Shown here in pieces: positions 15,961-24,615 of a DNA stretch of 64,000 nt (position 1 is the stretch's first letter; each line of letters opens with the position of its first letter). A program made the translations under genes and the position numbers. The stretch comes from Fictibacillus solisalsi (GTDB lineage: Bacteria > Bacillota > Bacilli > Bacillales > Fictibacillaceae). Where the stretch lies: NCBI RefSeq assembly GCF_900103485.1, contig NZ_FNHW01000002.1, forward strand, positions 62,001 to 126,000. The letters run 5' to 3'. The notes under the pieces were generated by a model. That model was not told the origin of the DNA. It ran no database searches and was given only the letters and a program-made list of their open reading frames with translations.

Positions 15961-17983
15961 AATGAAAATGCACACTATTCTCTTCCATCCAATAGGCCTC
16001 ACGAATATTGATCTGCCTGCGGATGTCCCGGATCACATCAATGGTCACATCCCCTTCTTCGTACAGATGCTGGATTTCATCTCGTTCAGCCTGAAAAGCC
16101 TGAATCTGAAGATCACGCTGCATCCGGGCGAAATTAGTGGATTCCTCGCTCTTTTTGGCTAGATTGTATTTCACGATCAAATCGTTGTATTCTCCCATGA
16201 CATCGAGATAAAGGTGACGGGTTTCAGGTGTCATTTGTGTTTTTAAATAATGAATGGCAGCTTTGGCCATATTGACCTTTAAACCGACCAGACGCTTTCT
16301 TCGCCTGCGGCGCTGTTGGCGCTGCTCGCTGTTCCTTGGAATGAACAGCTGCAACAGGGCAAACACGCTGCGTTTGAAAAGGATCCAAATGAACAACCGG
16401 CGGTATTGAATCCGGTTGGTTTGGGCCAGCCGTCTGCGCTGCAGATGTTCTTCGATTAGGATGGCAGTATCCCGGTCGACTTTTCCGGCTTTCTTCAAGT
16501 TGGTATAGTAACGACTTTCCGCTTCAATTGCCTTCAGGCGGACGGCATTTTCCTGGCGTTCAATCTTCTCTGAGCTTTTAGAGCTAAGTTCATTGCGCAT
16601 ATTGTTGTAGGTGCTGATAATCGATACAGCAGCTTCCCGGTTTTCTTCGGTATAGGAATGATGAACCGAACCGATGGCTGCCTCAAACGTTCGAAGTGTA
16701 GCCTTGCGCTTCATTTCATCCTTAATCTCCTGCGCACCTGCTTTCTCACTTTTGGCGAGGATCGGCAGGAAAATGCTTGCGAGGATCAGGGTCACCAGGA
16801 TGACGCCGGCTGCGATGAAAATGATAAGCGAGCGGTCTGGAAAGGGAGCCCCGCCCTCAATGACAAATGGAATGGTAAATGCACCAGCGAGAGTAACCGC
16901 ACCCCGCACCCCCGAAATGGTGAGGATGGCAATGGCTCTTTGGGACTTCATATGGGGCATTCCTTTTTCTTTCCATTTTCGCCAGGTAACCGAAATCCAC
17001 AGAAATCGAAGGACCAGCAGGGCAACCGAGATGATAAGGATATACTGGATGACCTGCCAATTATCAAACAATGGATCTCTGAAAATTTCATTGAGTACAC
17101 CAGGGACCTGCAATCCAAGAATGACAAACACCAGTCCGTTTAAGATATAAATAAGGACGGTCCATGTACTTCTTGAAACGATTTCGAGTGACCCAGCCGG
17201 AATCCGGTTGCGGTCCTGATGAATGGCATGGACAATCCCTGCGGCAACCACTGACAGAATTCCGGAAAGGTGCAAATGCTCAATCACGAAAAAGATAACA
17301 AATGGGGTCAGGAGCTGGATAAGCATATGAATGGTGACATCATCCATGCCGAGCCGCCGGATAAAGGTCCGCAGTTGAATAATGATCAGGGCCAAAAGAG
17401 CACCGCCGAGAAAACCGCCAATTGAAATCACGAAGAAACTGCCGCTTGCGTCCGCGATGGAAAAGGCACCGGTTACGGTAGCGGCGACCGCAAATTTAAA
17501 CGCCACCAGTCCGGATGCATCATTCATCAGCCCTTCGCCTTCAAGAACATGCATGATTTGTTCTGGCATTTTTACCCGGCTTGAGATGGAACTGACGGCA
17601 ACAACGTCTGTAGGCGACAGAATCGCCGCGAGCGCAAAGGCTGCGGGCCAGGGGATGGAAGGGATGATCCAATGGATCAGACTGCCGATGGCAAATACCG
17701 TAATAAAGACGAGGCCAAGGGCAAGCAGGAGGATCGGTTTACGAAGCTTCCACAGTTCTTCTCTCGACGCATGCCGACCGTCATGGAAAAGCAGTGGCGC
17801 GATAAAGAGGATGAAAAACAGCTCGGGATTCATTGGGACTTTTATGCCCATTGGCAGTATGGCAAGTGTCACACCAAGCGCGATCTGGATCAGTGGGACA
17901 GGTATGTATGGAATAAAATGATTGATGAAACTGGCCAGCCCAATCAGGGCAAGCAAACTTAAAATAACGAGAAAAAATTCCAT
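15959..17983 (-). CDS. nhaK: Na+/H+ antiporter of the CPA1 family, NhaK-like
   Basis: The protein exports Na+ (or K+/Li+) in exchange for protons. It has 674 residues: an N-terminal membrane domain of about 12 helices (~1-410) with the conserved ATP-independent ion-site motifs AAILSPTDVVAVSSI and LEGEGLMNDASGLVAFKFA, and a charged cytosolic tail (~420-674). This layout and length match B. subtilis NhaK (YvgP). The frame opens with a TTG, but AAAGGAG lies six bases before the ATG at 17983, giving MEFFLVILSLL. Monocistronic. Confidence 0.88.
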   Translation of the reverse strand: MEFFLVILSLLALIGLASFINHFIPYIPVPLIQIALGVTLAILPMGIKVPMNPELFFILFIAPLLFHDGRHASREELWKLRKPILLLALGLVFITVFAIGSLIHWIIPSIPWPAAFALAAILSPTDVVAVSSISSRVKMPEQIMHVLEGEGLMNDASGLVAFKFAVAATVTGAFSIADASGSFFVISIGGFLGGALLALIIIQLRTFIRRLGMDDVTIHMLIQLLTPFVIFFVIEHLHLSGILSVVAAGIVHAIHQDRNRIPAGSLEIVSRSTWTVLIYILNGLVFVILGLQVPGVLNEIFRDPLFDNWQVIQYILIISVALLVLRFLWISVTWRKWKEKGMPHMKSQRAIAILTISGVRGAVTLAGAFTIPFVIEGGAPFPDRSLIIFIAAGVILVTLILASIFLPILAKSEKAGAQEIKDEMKRKATLRTFEAAIGSVHHSYTEENREAAVSIISTYNNMRNELSSKSSEKIERQENAVRLKAIEAESRYYTNLKKAGKVDRDTAILIEEHLQRRRLAQTNRIQYRRLFIWILFKRSVFALLQLFIPRNSEQRQQRRRRRKRLVGLKVNMAKAAIHYLKTQMTPETRHLYLDVMGEYNDLIVKYNLAKKSEESTNFARMQRDLQIQAFQAERDEIQHLYEEGDVTIDVIRDIRRQINIREAYWMEENSVHFH

Positions 17984-18084
17984 GCGCAACTCCTTTCATC
18001 TACATTTTGCACCATAATGAAAGATTTAAAAAATATTTTTATCTATTAGGAAATACCCATCCAATGAACCATGTAACCCCTTGA

Positions 18085-18112
18085 AAAACAAAAAGCATCC
18101 ATCAGATGCTTT
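18085..18112 (-). terminator. Terminator overlapping the GNAT stop codon
   Basis: On the minus strand AAAGCATC and GATGCTTT (plus positions 18112-18105 and 18099-18092) form a stem followed by TTTGTTTTTC. The stop codon of the acetyltransferase gene is in the loop region. Confidence 0.75.
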
Positions 18113-18635
18113 CCTCCGGAACCCTATTCCATTCCTCCTTCAAAATCGCGTAATAATATTCATCCCACCATCCATCTCCATGGGGGATGCACTTTTTAAA
18201 ATAACCTTCCCTTCGCATTCCGATCTTCTCCATCACCCGGTACGACGGCGGGTTTTCCGGCTGGCATGTGGCGACGATCCGGTGCAGTTTCAAAGAATCG
18301 AAGCCGTAATCCAACACAGCTTGAGCAGCTTCTGAAGCATACCCCTTATTGTGGTACGCCGGATTAAATACCCAGCCGATCTCGTATGTATGGGTGCCGA
18401 AATATCGGTGGAACACCATATGGCCGATTAATTGATTCTCTTCCCGCAGCACCACCGCATATTTCTCCGGATGGTCCCCGCTGTTCTCCTTGATGAATGC
18501 TTTGGCATCATCTTCGGTAAAAACTCCCTCTGGAATATATTCCATGACCGTTGGATTGGAGGTATAGTGATATACCGCTTGCCAATCGTCTGGAATGAAT
18601 CTTCGAATGTGAAGCCTCTTCGTTTTAATGTCCAT
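18102..18635 (-). CDS. GNAT acetyltransferase (RimJ/RimL type)
   Basis: This 177-residue N-acetyltransferase has LHIRRFIPDDWQAVYHY at the start, the acetyl-CoA loop in YEIGWVFNPAYHNKGYASEA and the C-terminal LHRIVATCQPENPPSYRVM, the standard RimL-like pattern. The acceptor could be a protein N-terminus or a small amine. GGAGGG precedes the ATG. Monocistronic. Confidence 0.85.
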   Translation of the reverse strand: MDIKTKRLHIRRFIPDDWQAVYHYTSNPTVMEYIPEGVFTEDDAKAFIKENSGDHPEKYAVVLREENQLIGHMVFHRYFGTHTYEIGWVFNPAYHNKGYASEAAQAVLDYGFDSLKLHRIVATCQPENPPSYRVMEKIGMRREGYFKKCIPHGDGWWDEYYYAILKEEWNRVPEESI

Positions 18636-18863
18636 TTTACCCTCCAGTAGCTGTTCTTTTCTCTTCTGAATTCAAGAAGGGAAACAAAATCTCCTTTGTC
18701 CATTTACACAAAAATGGTAGTTGAAATTTGGAATGAAAGCTATTATTATATAAATTATTAGAATATTACAAGTTTTATTATAATAAAAATTGTAATAAAG
18801 GGGGCTAAGAATAAAGGAATAGCAAGGAAGTAGATTTTGTTTCATTCTACAGTTTTTAGAATA

Positions 18864-18879
18864 ATGTAACCGCTTTCCG
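18864..18879 (+). promoter_or_regulatory. cre-like site upstream of the sugar porter
   Basis: ATGTAACCGCTTTCCG resembles the CcpA site WTGNAARCGNWWWCAW with three mismatches, 40 bases before the sugar porter start. A catabolite-control site is plausible for a sugar importer. Confidence 0.4.
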
Positions 18880-18918
18880 TTAGTAGGTTCAATTACTTCA
18901 CCAATAGGAGGAACTTTC

Positions 18919-20328
18919 ATGGCACGGTCCATCGAGATTGAATCATCTGCACAACAACATTCTGATAAGCATGTCGGGGTTAATGTCCGTTTTATTACGC
19001 TTGTTTCTATTGTGGTCGCTTTTGGCGGGTTGATGTTTGGGTATGATACGGCCGTTATTTCTGGGGCTATCGGTTTTTTGGATCAGCGTTTTTCACTTAG
19101 TCCTTCCATGTCCGGATGGGTCGTTTCCAGTTTGTTGCTGGGTGCTGCCATCGGTACAGCAGCAGGCGGTTATTTAAGTGACCGATTTGGCCGAAAGAAA
19201 ACGTTGATACTGTCCGGGATATTATTCGGAATAGGAACCATCGGTTCAGCATTGCCGAGCAGTGTATCCCTTCTGGTCTTAACCCGGATCCTGGGCGGAA
19301 TCGGTGTTGGGATGTCTGTATTTATCTCTCCGCTGTACATCGCTGAAACCGCACCGGCCCACCTTCGCGGCCGCTTGGGGTCTATGTCGCAGCTGGCCAT
19401 CAGTATCGGGCAGTCTGCTGTTTTTATCGTTAATTACATGATTGCCCAAAGCAGCACCGTTCAGTGGAATGTGGATGTAGGATGGCGCTGGATGTTCGCA
19501 CTCGGAGCCATTCCGGCTGTCGTTTACGTGATTTTCATGCCATTTGTGACGGAAACACCGAGGTGGCTGGCAGCGAACGGAAAAAGAAAAGAAGCGTTAT
19601 CTGTTTTAAACCGGATTAACCGGGACGAAGAGGTTTCGCGAAAAGAGCTGGAAGAAATTGAAGCATCCATCCGGCGGCACAAAGGAACCACTTTTAAGGA
19701 CGTATTTAAAAAGGAAAACAAGAAAGCGCTTATGGTTGGTGTCGTGATTGCCTTTATGACCCAGTGGGCAGGGATTAATGCGATCATGTACTACGCTCCT
19801 GAGATCTTTAAAAAGAGCGGAGCGAGCCTCGGATCGTCATTCCTGAACACCGTCTTTATGGGAGTGGTCATTGTTGTCTTTACGTTTGTTGGCTTGTACT
19901 TGATGGACAAGGCGGGCAGACGAAAATTGTTTTTAATCGGGTCACTCTTAATGGCATTGGCGCTGTTCTTGATCGGCCTCAGCTTTAAAACCGATACATC
20001 CGGAACAATGGTGCTCGTGTACACCTTGTTTTATCTCGCGGTATTCATGGCTACTGTTGGCCCGGGCATGTGGGTGCTGTTATCGGAAATCTTCCCGACA
20101 AAAATCAGAGGACAAGCCATGGCGGTTTCTACAATCTCACTTTGGATCGGAGATTATCTGGTGGCCCATTCCTTCCCGGTTTTCTTAAAGGAAATTGGCG
20201 GAATGCCTACGTTCTGGTTCTTTGCATTGGGATCCTTCCTGATGTGGCTGTTCACCTATAAATTTGTCCCTGAGACGAAAAACCGGACACTCGAGGAAAT
20301 TGAGCAGCTGTTTCAGACCAAATCATGA
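18919..20328 (+). CDS. Sugar-porter MFS transporter (IolT/AraE/XylE-like)
   Basis: The 469-residue, 12-helix proton-coupled sugar importer carries the family signatures: GGLMFGYDTAVISGAI in helix 1, DRFGRKKTLI after helix 2, PLYIAETAPAHLRGRLGSM after helix 6, and PETKNRTLEEIEQLF at the C-terminus. Related proteins import myo-inositol, arabinose, xylose or glucose; specificity is not resolvable here. AGGAGG precedes the ATG. A PhyH-family oxygenase follows 85 bases later in the same direction. Confidence 0.9.
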   Translation: MARSIEIESSAQQHSDKHVGVNVRFITLVSIVVAFGGLMFGYDTAVISGAIGFLDQRFSLSPSMSGWVVSSLLLGAAIGTAAGGYLSDRFGRKKTLILSGILFGIGTIGSALPSSVSLLVLTRILGGIGVGMSVFISPLYIAETAPAHLRGRLGSMSQLAISIGQSAVFIVNYMIAQSSTVQWNVDVGWRWMFALGAIPAVVYVIFMPFVTETPRWLAANGKRKEALSVLNRINRDEEVSRKELEEIEASIRRHKGTTFKDVFKKENKKALMVGVVIAFMTQWAGINAIMYYAPEIFKKSGASLGSSFLNTVFMGVVIVVFTFVGLYLMDKAGRRKLFLIGSLLMALALFLIGLSFKTDTSGTMVLVYTLFYLAVFMATVGPGMWVLLSEIFPTKIRGQAMAVSTISLWIGDYLVAHSFPVFLKEIGGMPTFWFFALGSFLMWLFTYKFVPETKNRTLEEIEQLFQTKS

Positions 20329-20413
20329 CTTGAGAAGATGTGGAAGGGGTGATGCTTGCCACCTTTGGAAGTACCACACTTGATGATATCTAATTTTTAG
20401 AGGAGGAATAAGA

Positions 20414-21253
20414 ATGAGCACACAGGTGAAAGAGATGCAAAATTACGATGTTGCCGAAATTATGGGAGGATTATACGGGGCTGGAACCATTGCACAAAAA
20501 GGGGCTTTCAGCCGTGAATGGGCCGCACAGCTTGGGGAAGATATCGAGAAGCTGTATGATGAGGCACTAAAACGTCCAAATGGTGCTATAGGCCGGGGGC
20601 CGAAGCGCCATTACGTGGAAATCCATCCGGAGGACATTCGCGGATTTGTTGACCTTGTCACACATCCATGGGTTCAGGCTGTATGTGAAGCTGTTCTTGG
20701 ACCTGATTATAAAGTCGTGGAGATTGGGTTTGATGTTCCCAATCCAGGTGCGGTGAACCAGCCGTGGCATCGTGACTTCCCGTCTCCGGAAGACACATAT
20801 AAAGGAAGAAGGATCAATTCATTGGCATTTAACCTGACAACGGTCGATGTGGATCCTGACATGGGGCCATTCGAGATTGCGCCAGGGACTCAATGGGATG
20901 ACGGCAGTGGATTTGAACACGAGATGTTCCCGGATAAAGGGAATTACAGCCGTTATGAAGAACGCGCACAGCGCAAAATGCCAAGCATGGGTGACATCTC
21001 TGCCCGTTCCGCGCTTACCATTCACCGCGGTACCGCCAATCATTCAATGAAATCACGGCCCACTTTGGTGCTGGGGGTAGATGCTCCAACCGCCAACAAT
21101 GCCGAACGCCATGACCTGCAGCTCACAAAGAAATTTTACGAAACGCTGCCAGAGTCGTTAAAGAAACATATAAACTGCCGCCTGGTAGATGAGCTCGAAG
21201 TCATTGAACAGGCGCATGACATTGAATTGCTTAAGATGGGCGAGGCGGAATAA
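20414..21253 (+). CDS. Phytanoyl-CoA dioxygenase (PhyH) family protein
   Basis: A 279-residue Fe(II)/2-oxoglutarate-dependent oxygenase fold. The H-x-D metal motif is His119-Arg-Asp121 (QPWHRDFPSP), the distal His is probably His210 (TANHSMKSRP) and the 2-oxoglutarate Arg is probably Arg215. Its substrate is unknown. It follows a sugar porter with a strong AGGAGG start, so it may act on the imported compound. A terminator follows. Confidence 0.8.
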   Translation: MSTQVKEMQNYDVAEIMGGLYGAGTIAQKGAFSREWAAQLGEDIEKLYDEALKRPNGAIGRGPKRHYVEIHPEDIRGFVDLVTHPWVQAVCEAVLGPDYKVVEIGFDVPNPGAVNQPWHRDFPSPEDTYKGRRINSLAFNLTTVDVDPDMGPFEIAPGTQWDDGSGFEHEMFPDKGNYSRYEERAQRKMPSMGDISARSALTIHRGTANHSMKSRPTLVLGVDAPTANNAERHDLQLTKKFYETLPESLKKHINCRLVDELEVIEQAHDIELLKMGEAE

Positions 21254-21267
21254 AGGGGAATAATGGA

Positions 21268-21301
21268 GGAAGCTGACTGATGACAGGTCAGCTTCTTTTT
21301 C
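21268..21301 (+). terminator. Intrinsic terminator after PhyH gene
   Basis: GAAGCTGAC (21269-21277) and GTCAGCTTC (21287-21295) form the stem, followed by TTTTTCTTG. Confidence 0.85.
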
Positions 21302-21380
21302 TTGTTTAGTAACAGCCCCCAGACATTAAGTGATATTCTTATGGGAGTATTACTTGAATTCTTATAGGAGGTTAATAGCC

Positions 21381-21878
21381 ATGGTAAAACTCAGATCATT
21401 CGAAACCGACGATATCAAGGAACTTCACCGCTGGTCTAATGATTCACGATCCATCTTAATGGTAGGCCGAACGCCGCTGACGTATGAACAGGTCCTCCAG
21501 GAAGTAGAAGAAAAGCGAAGGAACAACGATTTATTGCTGGGGATTGAAAATGAAGAACAGCAGCTGGTCGGATGGGTATTTCTGAAGGATATCGATCATG
21601 GACATGGAAGGGCCAGCATTGGAATCCTTCTCGCTCCCGAAGCAAGAGGGAAGGGCTATGGGAAAGTTGCCATGGAACAGATGATTGATGTTGGCTTTAA
21701 GCAGCTGAGATTGAACAAAATCTACTTAACTACGAGAGGGACCAATGAACAAGCGATTGGGCTGTATAAAAAGATTGGTTTTACGGTAGAGGGCAAGCTG
21801 AGGAAGCATGCTTATGTGGACGGCCAATACCTTGATACCTACTTTATGGGAATCCTGGCTTCTGAATGGAGGACATAA
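21381..21878 (+). CDS. GNAT acetyltransferase
   Basis: A 165-residue N-acetyltransferase with the acetyl-CoA motif LLAPEARGKGYGKVAME and the C-terminal LNKIYLTTRGTNEQAIGLYKKIGF, as in SpeG/RimJ-like enzymes. Substrate unknown. The frame extends upstream, but AGGAGG ten bases before the ATG at 21381 gives MVKLRSFETDD, the usual domain start. Confidence 0.85.
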   Translation: MVKLRSFETDDIKELHRWSNDSRSILMVGRTPLTYEQVLQEVEEKRRNNDLLLGIENEEQQLVGWVFLKDIDHGHGRASIGILLAPEARGKGYGKVAMEQMIDVGFKQLRLNKIYLTTRGTNEQAIGLYKKIGFTVEGKLRKHAYVDGQYLDTYFMGILASEWRT

Positions 21879-21884
21879 GGGTAA

Positions 21885-21898
21885 GGAAAGCGGTTTCA
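21885..21898 (+). promoter_or_regulatory. cre-like site upstream of the LacI gene
   Basis: GGAAAGCGGTTTCA matches the CcpA consensus TGNAARCGNWWWCA at all but the first base. It lies 160 bases before the LacI regulator at 22058, consistent with catabolite control of this sugar locus. Confidence 0.5.
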
Positions 21899-21947
21899 AA
21901 AACTTCTTGCATTTTCTATTTTCTCATGCTAGATTATATCCAAGAAC

Positions 21948-22042
21948 AAAAATCTAAACGTTTACATTAATTGTTCAAAACAGACATCAAGAATACCAGG
22001 CATAAATCTATTTTTTTGTAAAAAAATCTAAACGTTTACATT
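21948..22042 (+). promoter_or_regulatory. Duplicated LacI-type operator
   Basis: A 21-base sequence containing the perfect palindrome TAAACGTTTA occurs twice without change (21948-21968 and 22022-22042), with centres 74 bases apart, close to seven helical turns. The second copy ends 15 bases before the LacI start codon. This is a typical autoregulatory, loop-forming operator pair for the downstream regulator. Confidence 0.7.
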
Positions 22043-22057
22043 TAGGAGTTTTGTCCA

Positions 22058-23107
22058 ATGGAAGGGAAAGCAAACATTCAGGATGTGGCCAAGCGGGCGA
22101 ATGTTTCGATTGCCACGGTCTCCCGGGTCATCAATAATCAGGGCGGTGTGCGCAAGCAGACGGAGGAGCGGATTCTGAAAGCCATTAAGGACCTCGGCTA
22201 TATCCGTAATGCTGCGGCGCGTACGATGAAAAGCAAGGATACGAAGACAATTGGTGTCATTGTGCCGGACATCAACAACCCGTTTTTTCCATCCGTAATG
22301 GCTGGAATTGAACAGAAGGCCCGGGAAAAAGGGTACTTCGCAATCCTGAGCAGCACGAACGAATCACCGGTGGTCGAGCAGGAGATTCTGAAGAATTTCA
22401 TCGAGCGCGGGGTCGACGGGGTCATCATCACGACAGCCAACGAAAACGGTGATCACCTGAAGCAGGTTCATGAGCAGGGAATTCCGATAATCGCGGTTGA
22501 CCGGAGCATCCAGTACTATGACGTGGATACGGTGCTTGTCGATAACGTAAAAGGCTCCTACCAGGCGGTTCAGCACATGATTCTGCAGGGGCATGAGAAG
22601 ATCGCGATCATCTGCGGTCCGCAGAACACTACGCCAGGCCGCGAGCGTTTCATCGGCTACAAAAAAGCGCTCGAGGATTACAACCTGAAGCTGGATGAGC
22701 GCTACATCTTCCAGGGAGACTTTGGTGAGCGCAGCGGGTACCAGGGGGCACACCAGCTGTATTCACTGGAAGAGCGCCCGACGGCCATTTTTTCATCCAA
22801 CAACCTGATGACCATCGGGTGTGTGAAGGCGATGGGCGATCTGGACTGGAAGCTCGGGGAGGAGATTTCGTTTTTCGGGTTTGATGACGTGGATATTGCG
22901 ACCTTCTTGAATCCGAAGCTCAGCGTGGTTTCGCGGCCGATGCATGCGTTAGGGGAGCTTGCTTTTCAGCTGCTGCATGAACGGATCCAGTTTAAAGATC
23001 CGGTACCGAAGCGAGAATACAAGCTGTCTCCGGAACTCATTATCCGGGAATCGTGCCGGCTGCGCTATCCGAATAATTCACCTGACGGACAATCTCTTAA
23101 AAAGTAA
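22058..23107 (+). CDS. LacI-family transcriptional regulator (first copy)
   Basis: The 349-residue protein has the LacI HTH (IQDVAKRANVSIATVSRVINN) and a ribose-binding-like effector domain with GVIVPDINNPFFPSVM. The recognition residues SIATVSR resemble CcpA/PurR-type repressors that bind AAACGTTT cores, consistent with the two TAAACGTTTA sites just upstream. It precedes an FHS permease, an epimerase-like protein and a ribokinase, which it probably controls in response to a sugar. Confidence 0.9.
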   Translation: MEGKANIQDVAKRANVSIATVSRVINNQGGVRKQTEERILKAIKDLGYIRNAAARTMKSKDTKTIGVIVPDINNPFFPSVMAGIEQKAREKGYFAILSSTNESPVVEQEILKNFIERGVDGVIITTANENGDHLKQVHEQGIPIIAVDRSIQYYDVDTVLVDNVKGSYQAVQHMILQGHEKIAIICGPQNTTPGRERFIGYKKALEDYNLKLDERYIFQGDFGERSGYQGAHQLYSLEERPTAIFSSNNLMTIGCVKAMGDLDWKLGEEISFFGFDDVDIATFLNPKLSVVSRPMHALGELAFQLLHERIQFKDPVPKREYKLSPELIIRESCRLRYPNNSPDGQSLKK

Positions 23108-23111
23108 ACAG

Positions 23112-23168
23112 GGTACAGAACTGGTCATTCTGTACCTCTTCTGGAAAGTGATATGTAAGCGCTTTACT
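23112..23168 (+). promoter_or_regulatory. Hairpin and operator-like site between LacI gene and permease
   Basis: GGTACAGAA (23112-23120) and TTCTGTACC (23128-23136) form a hairpin with a weak CTCTTCT tail, a possible leaky terminator. Immediately after, ATGTAAGCGCTTTACT (23153-23168) resembles a cre or LacI-family operator with two mismatches to TGWAANCGNTNWCA. It could control the permease separately from the regulator. Confidence 0.5.
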
Positions 23169-23199
23169 ACTAATCAATTTGAAAAAAGGGGATGTACAC

Positions 23200-24540
23200 A
23201 TGAAGAACAGCAACCTGATCCAGCTGCCTGACGGCTATTTGAACAAAACACCGATTTTTCAATTTATCCTGGTCTCATTGCTTTTTCCATTATGGGCCGT
23301 GGCGGCGAGTCTGAACGACATTCTGATTGCTCAATTTAAACATGTGTTTGAACTTAGTGATTTTGCGAGTGCTTTTGTACAAAGTGCATTTTACGGCGGC
23401 TATTTTGTAGTAGCCATTCCGGCTTCGATGGTCATTAAGAAAATGAGCTACAAAATTGCGATCATGACAGGGCTTCTGTTTTATATCGTGGGCTGTTCAT
23501 TGTTTTACCCGGCGTCACACATGGGGACGTACACGATGTTCCTCTTCGCGATCTTTGCCATTGCCATTGGCCTGAGCTTTCTCGAAACAGCGGCCAACAC
23601 CTACAGCTCAATGATTGGACCGAAAAAATACGGCATTCTTCGCTTGAACATTTCCCAGACGTTTTATCCGCTGGGATCCATCGCAGGGATTTTACTAGGA
23701 AAGTATCTTGTGTTCCAGGAGGGGGCAAGCCTAGAGTCACAAATGGCCAAAATGTCTCCGGCTGAAGCCCATGCATTTGGATTGAAGATGCTTCAGCATA
23801 CCCTCCAGCCTTACAAATACATTATTTTCGTCCTGATCGCCATGCTTATTCTGTTTGCGATTACGAAGTTCCCGATTTGTAAGCCGGTGACCAACCGTGC
23901 AAAGGGCGGAGAAAAAGCTCCGGGAATCGGCCAGACACTTAAATACTTGGCAGGCAACAAACGATTCAAAAAAGGAATCGCGGCTCAGTTTTTATATGTC
24001 GGCATGCAGGTGACGGTCTGGTCGTTCACGATCCGTCTTGCGCTTGACTTGAATCCAAACTTTAACGAACGTACGGCCTCTAACTTTATGGTGTACAGCT
24101 TTATCGCCTTTTTCGTTGGGAAATTCATTGCGAACTTCCTGATGACACGCTTCTCTCCGTCCAAAATTCTGTTCAGTTATGCCATCATCGGATCCGCACT
24201 ATTGGCATATGTCGTGCTCGTCCCGAACATGACGGCGGTTTATGCGGCAATTGGAGTGAGCATGCTGTTTGGTCCTTGCTGGCCGACAATTTATGCTGAA
24301 ACGCTTGAAGTGGTGGATAAGAAATACACTGAAACAGCGGGTGCGATCCTTGTCATGGCGATTGTCGGCGGTGCTGTGATTCCGGCTCTGCAAGGCTATG
24401 CGTCTGACGTATTCGGCTCCATGCAAACGGCGTTCCTTGTATCCATGGCCTGCTTCGTCTATGTCGGCATCTACTTCTATGGCGAAATGAAAAAGTCTGC
24501 GGTGAAAAAAACAGACAAAACGATCGAGTTGGCACAATAA
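23200..24540 (+). CDS. FHS-family (FucP-like) sugar:H+ symporter, copy 1
   Basis: A 446-residue MFS protein of the fucose/galactose/glucose FHS subfamily: LNDILIAQFKHVFELSDFAS (the loop with the conserved substrate-binding Asn-Asp), SAFYGGYF, and FLETAANTYSSMIGP in helix 5. It closely resembles the second permease at 30576, with the same length and only scattered substitutions. The frame opens at a TTG at 23179, but AAGGGG seven bases before the ATG at 23200 and alignment with copy 2 fix the start. It is followed by an epimerase-like gene and a ribokinase. Confidence 0.88.
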   Translation: MKNSNLIQLPDGYLNKTPIFQFILVSLLFPLWAVAASLNDILIAQFKHVFELSDFASAFVQSAFYGGYFVVAIPASMVIKKMSYKIAIMTGLLFYIVGCSLFYPASHMGTYTMFLFAIFAIAIGLSFLETAANTYSSMIGPKKYGILRLNISQTFYPLGSIAGILLGKYLVFQEGASLESQMAKMSPAEAHAFGLKMLQHTLQPYKYIIFVLIAMLILFAITKFPICKPVTNRAKGGEKAPGIGQTLKYLAGNKRFKKGIAAQFLYVGMQVTVWSFTIRLALDLNPNFNERTASNFMVYSFIAFFVGKFIANFLMTRFSPSKILFSYAIIGSALLAYVVLVPNMTAVYAAIGVSMLFGPCWPTIYAETLEVVDKKYTETAGAILVMAIVGGAVIPALQGYASDVFGSMQTAFLVSMACFVYVGIYFYGEMKKSAVKKTDKTIELAQ

Positions 24541-24555
24541 ATAAGTAAACCTTGT

Positions 24556-24580
24556 CAGGCAGCCTTTTCCTGGCTGCCTT
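24556..24580 (+). other. Intercistronic hairpin
   Basis: AGGCAGCC and GGCTGCCT form a stem around TTTTCCT between the permease and the epimerase-like gene. No T run follows, so it may stabilise or attenuate the mRNA rather than end it. Confidence 0.5.
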
Positions 24581-24615
24581 GATAAGGTTAATCAGCAGGA
24601 AAGGGATGCTAGAAC

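Noticed and set aside
16658-17921. Several long plus-strand frames (161-179 codons) opposite the antiporter gene
   Set aside because: They lie entirely antisense to a well-supported NhaK gene, overlap each other, and have low-complexity Arg/Thr/Ser-rich translations without binding sites.
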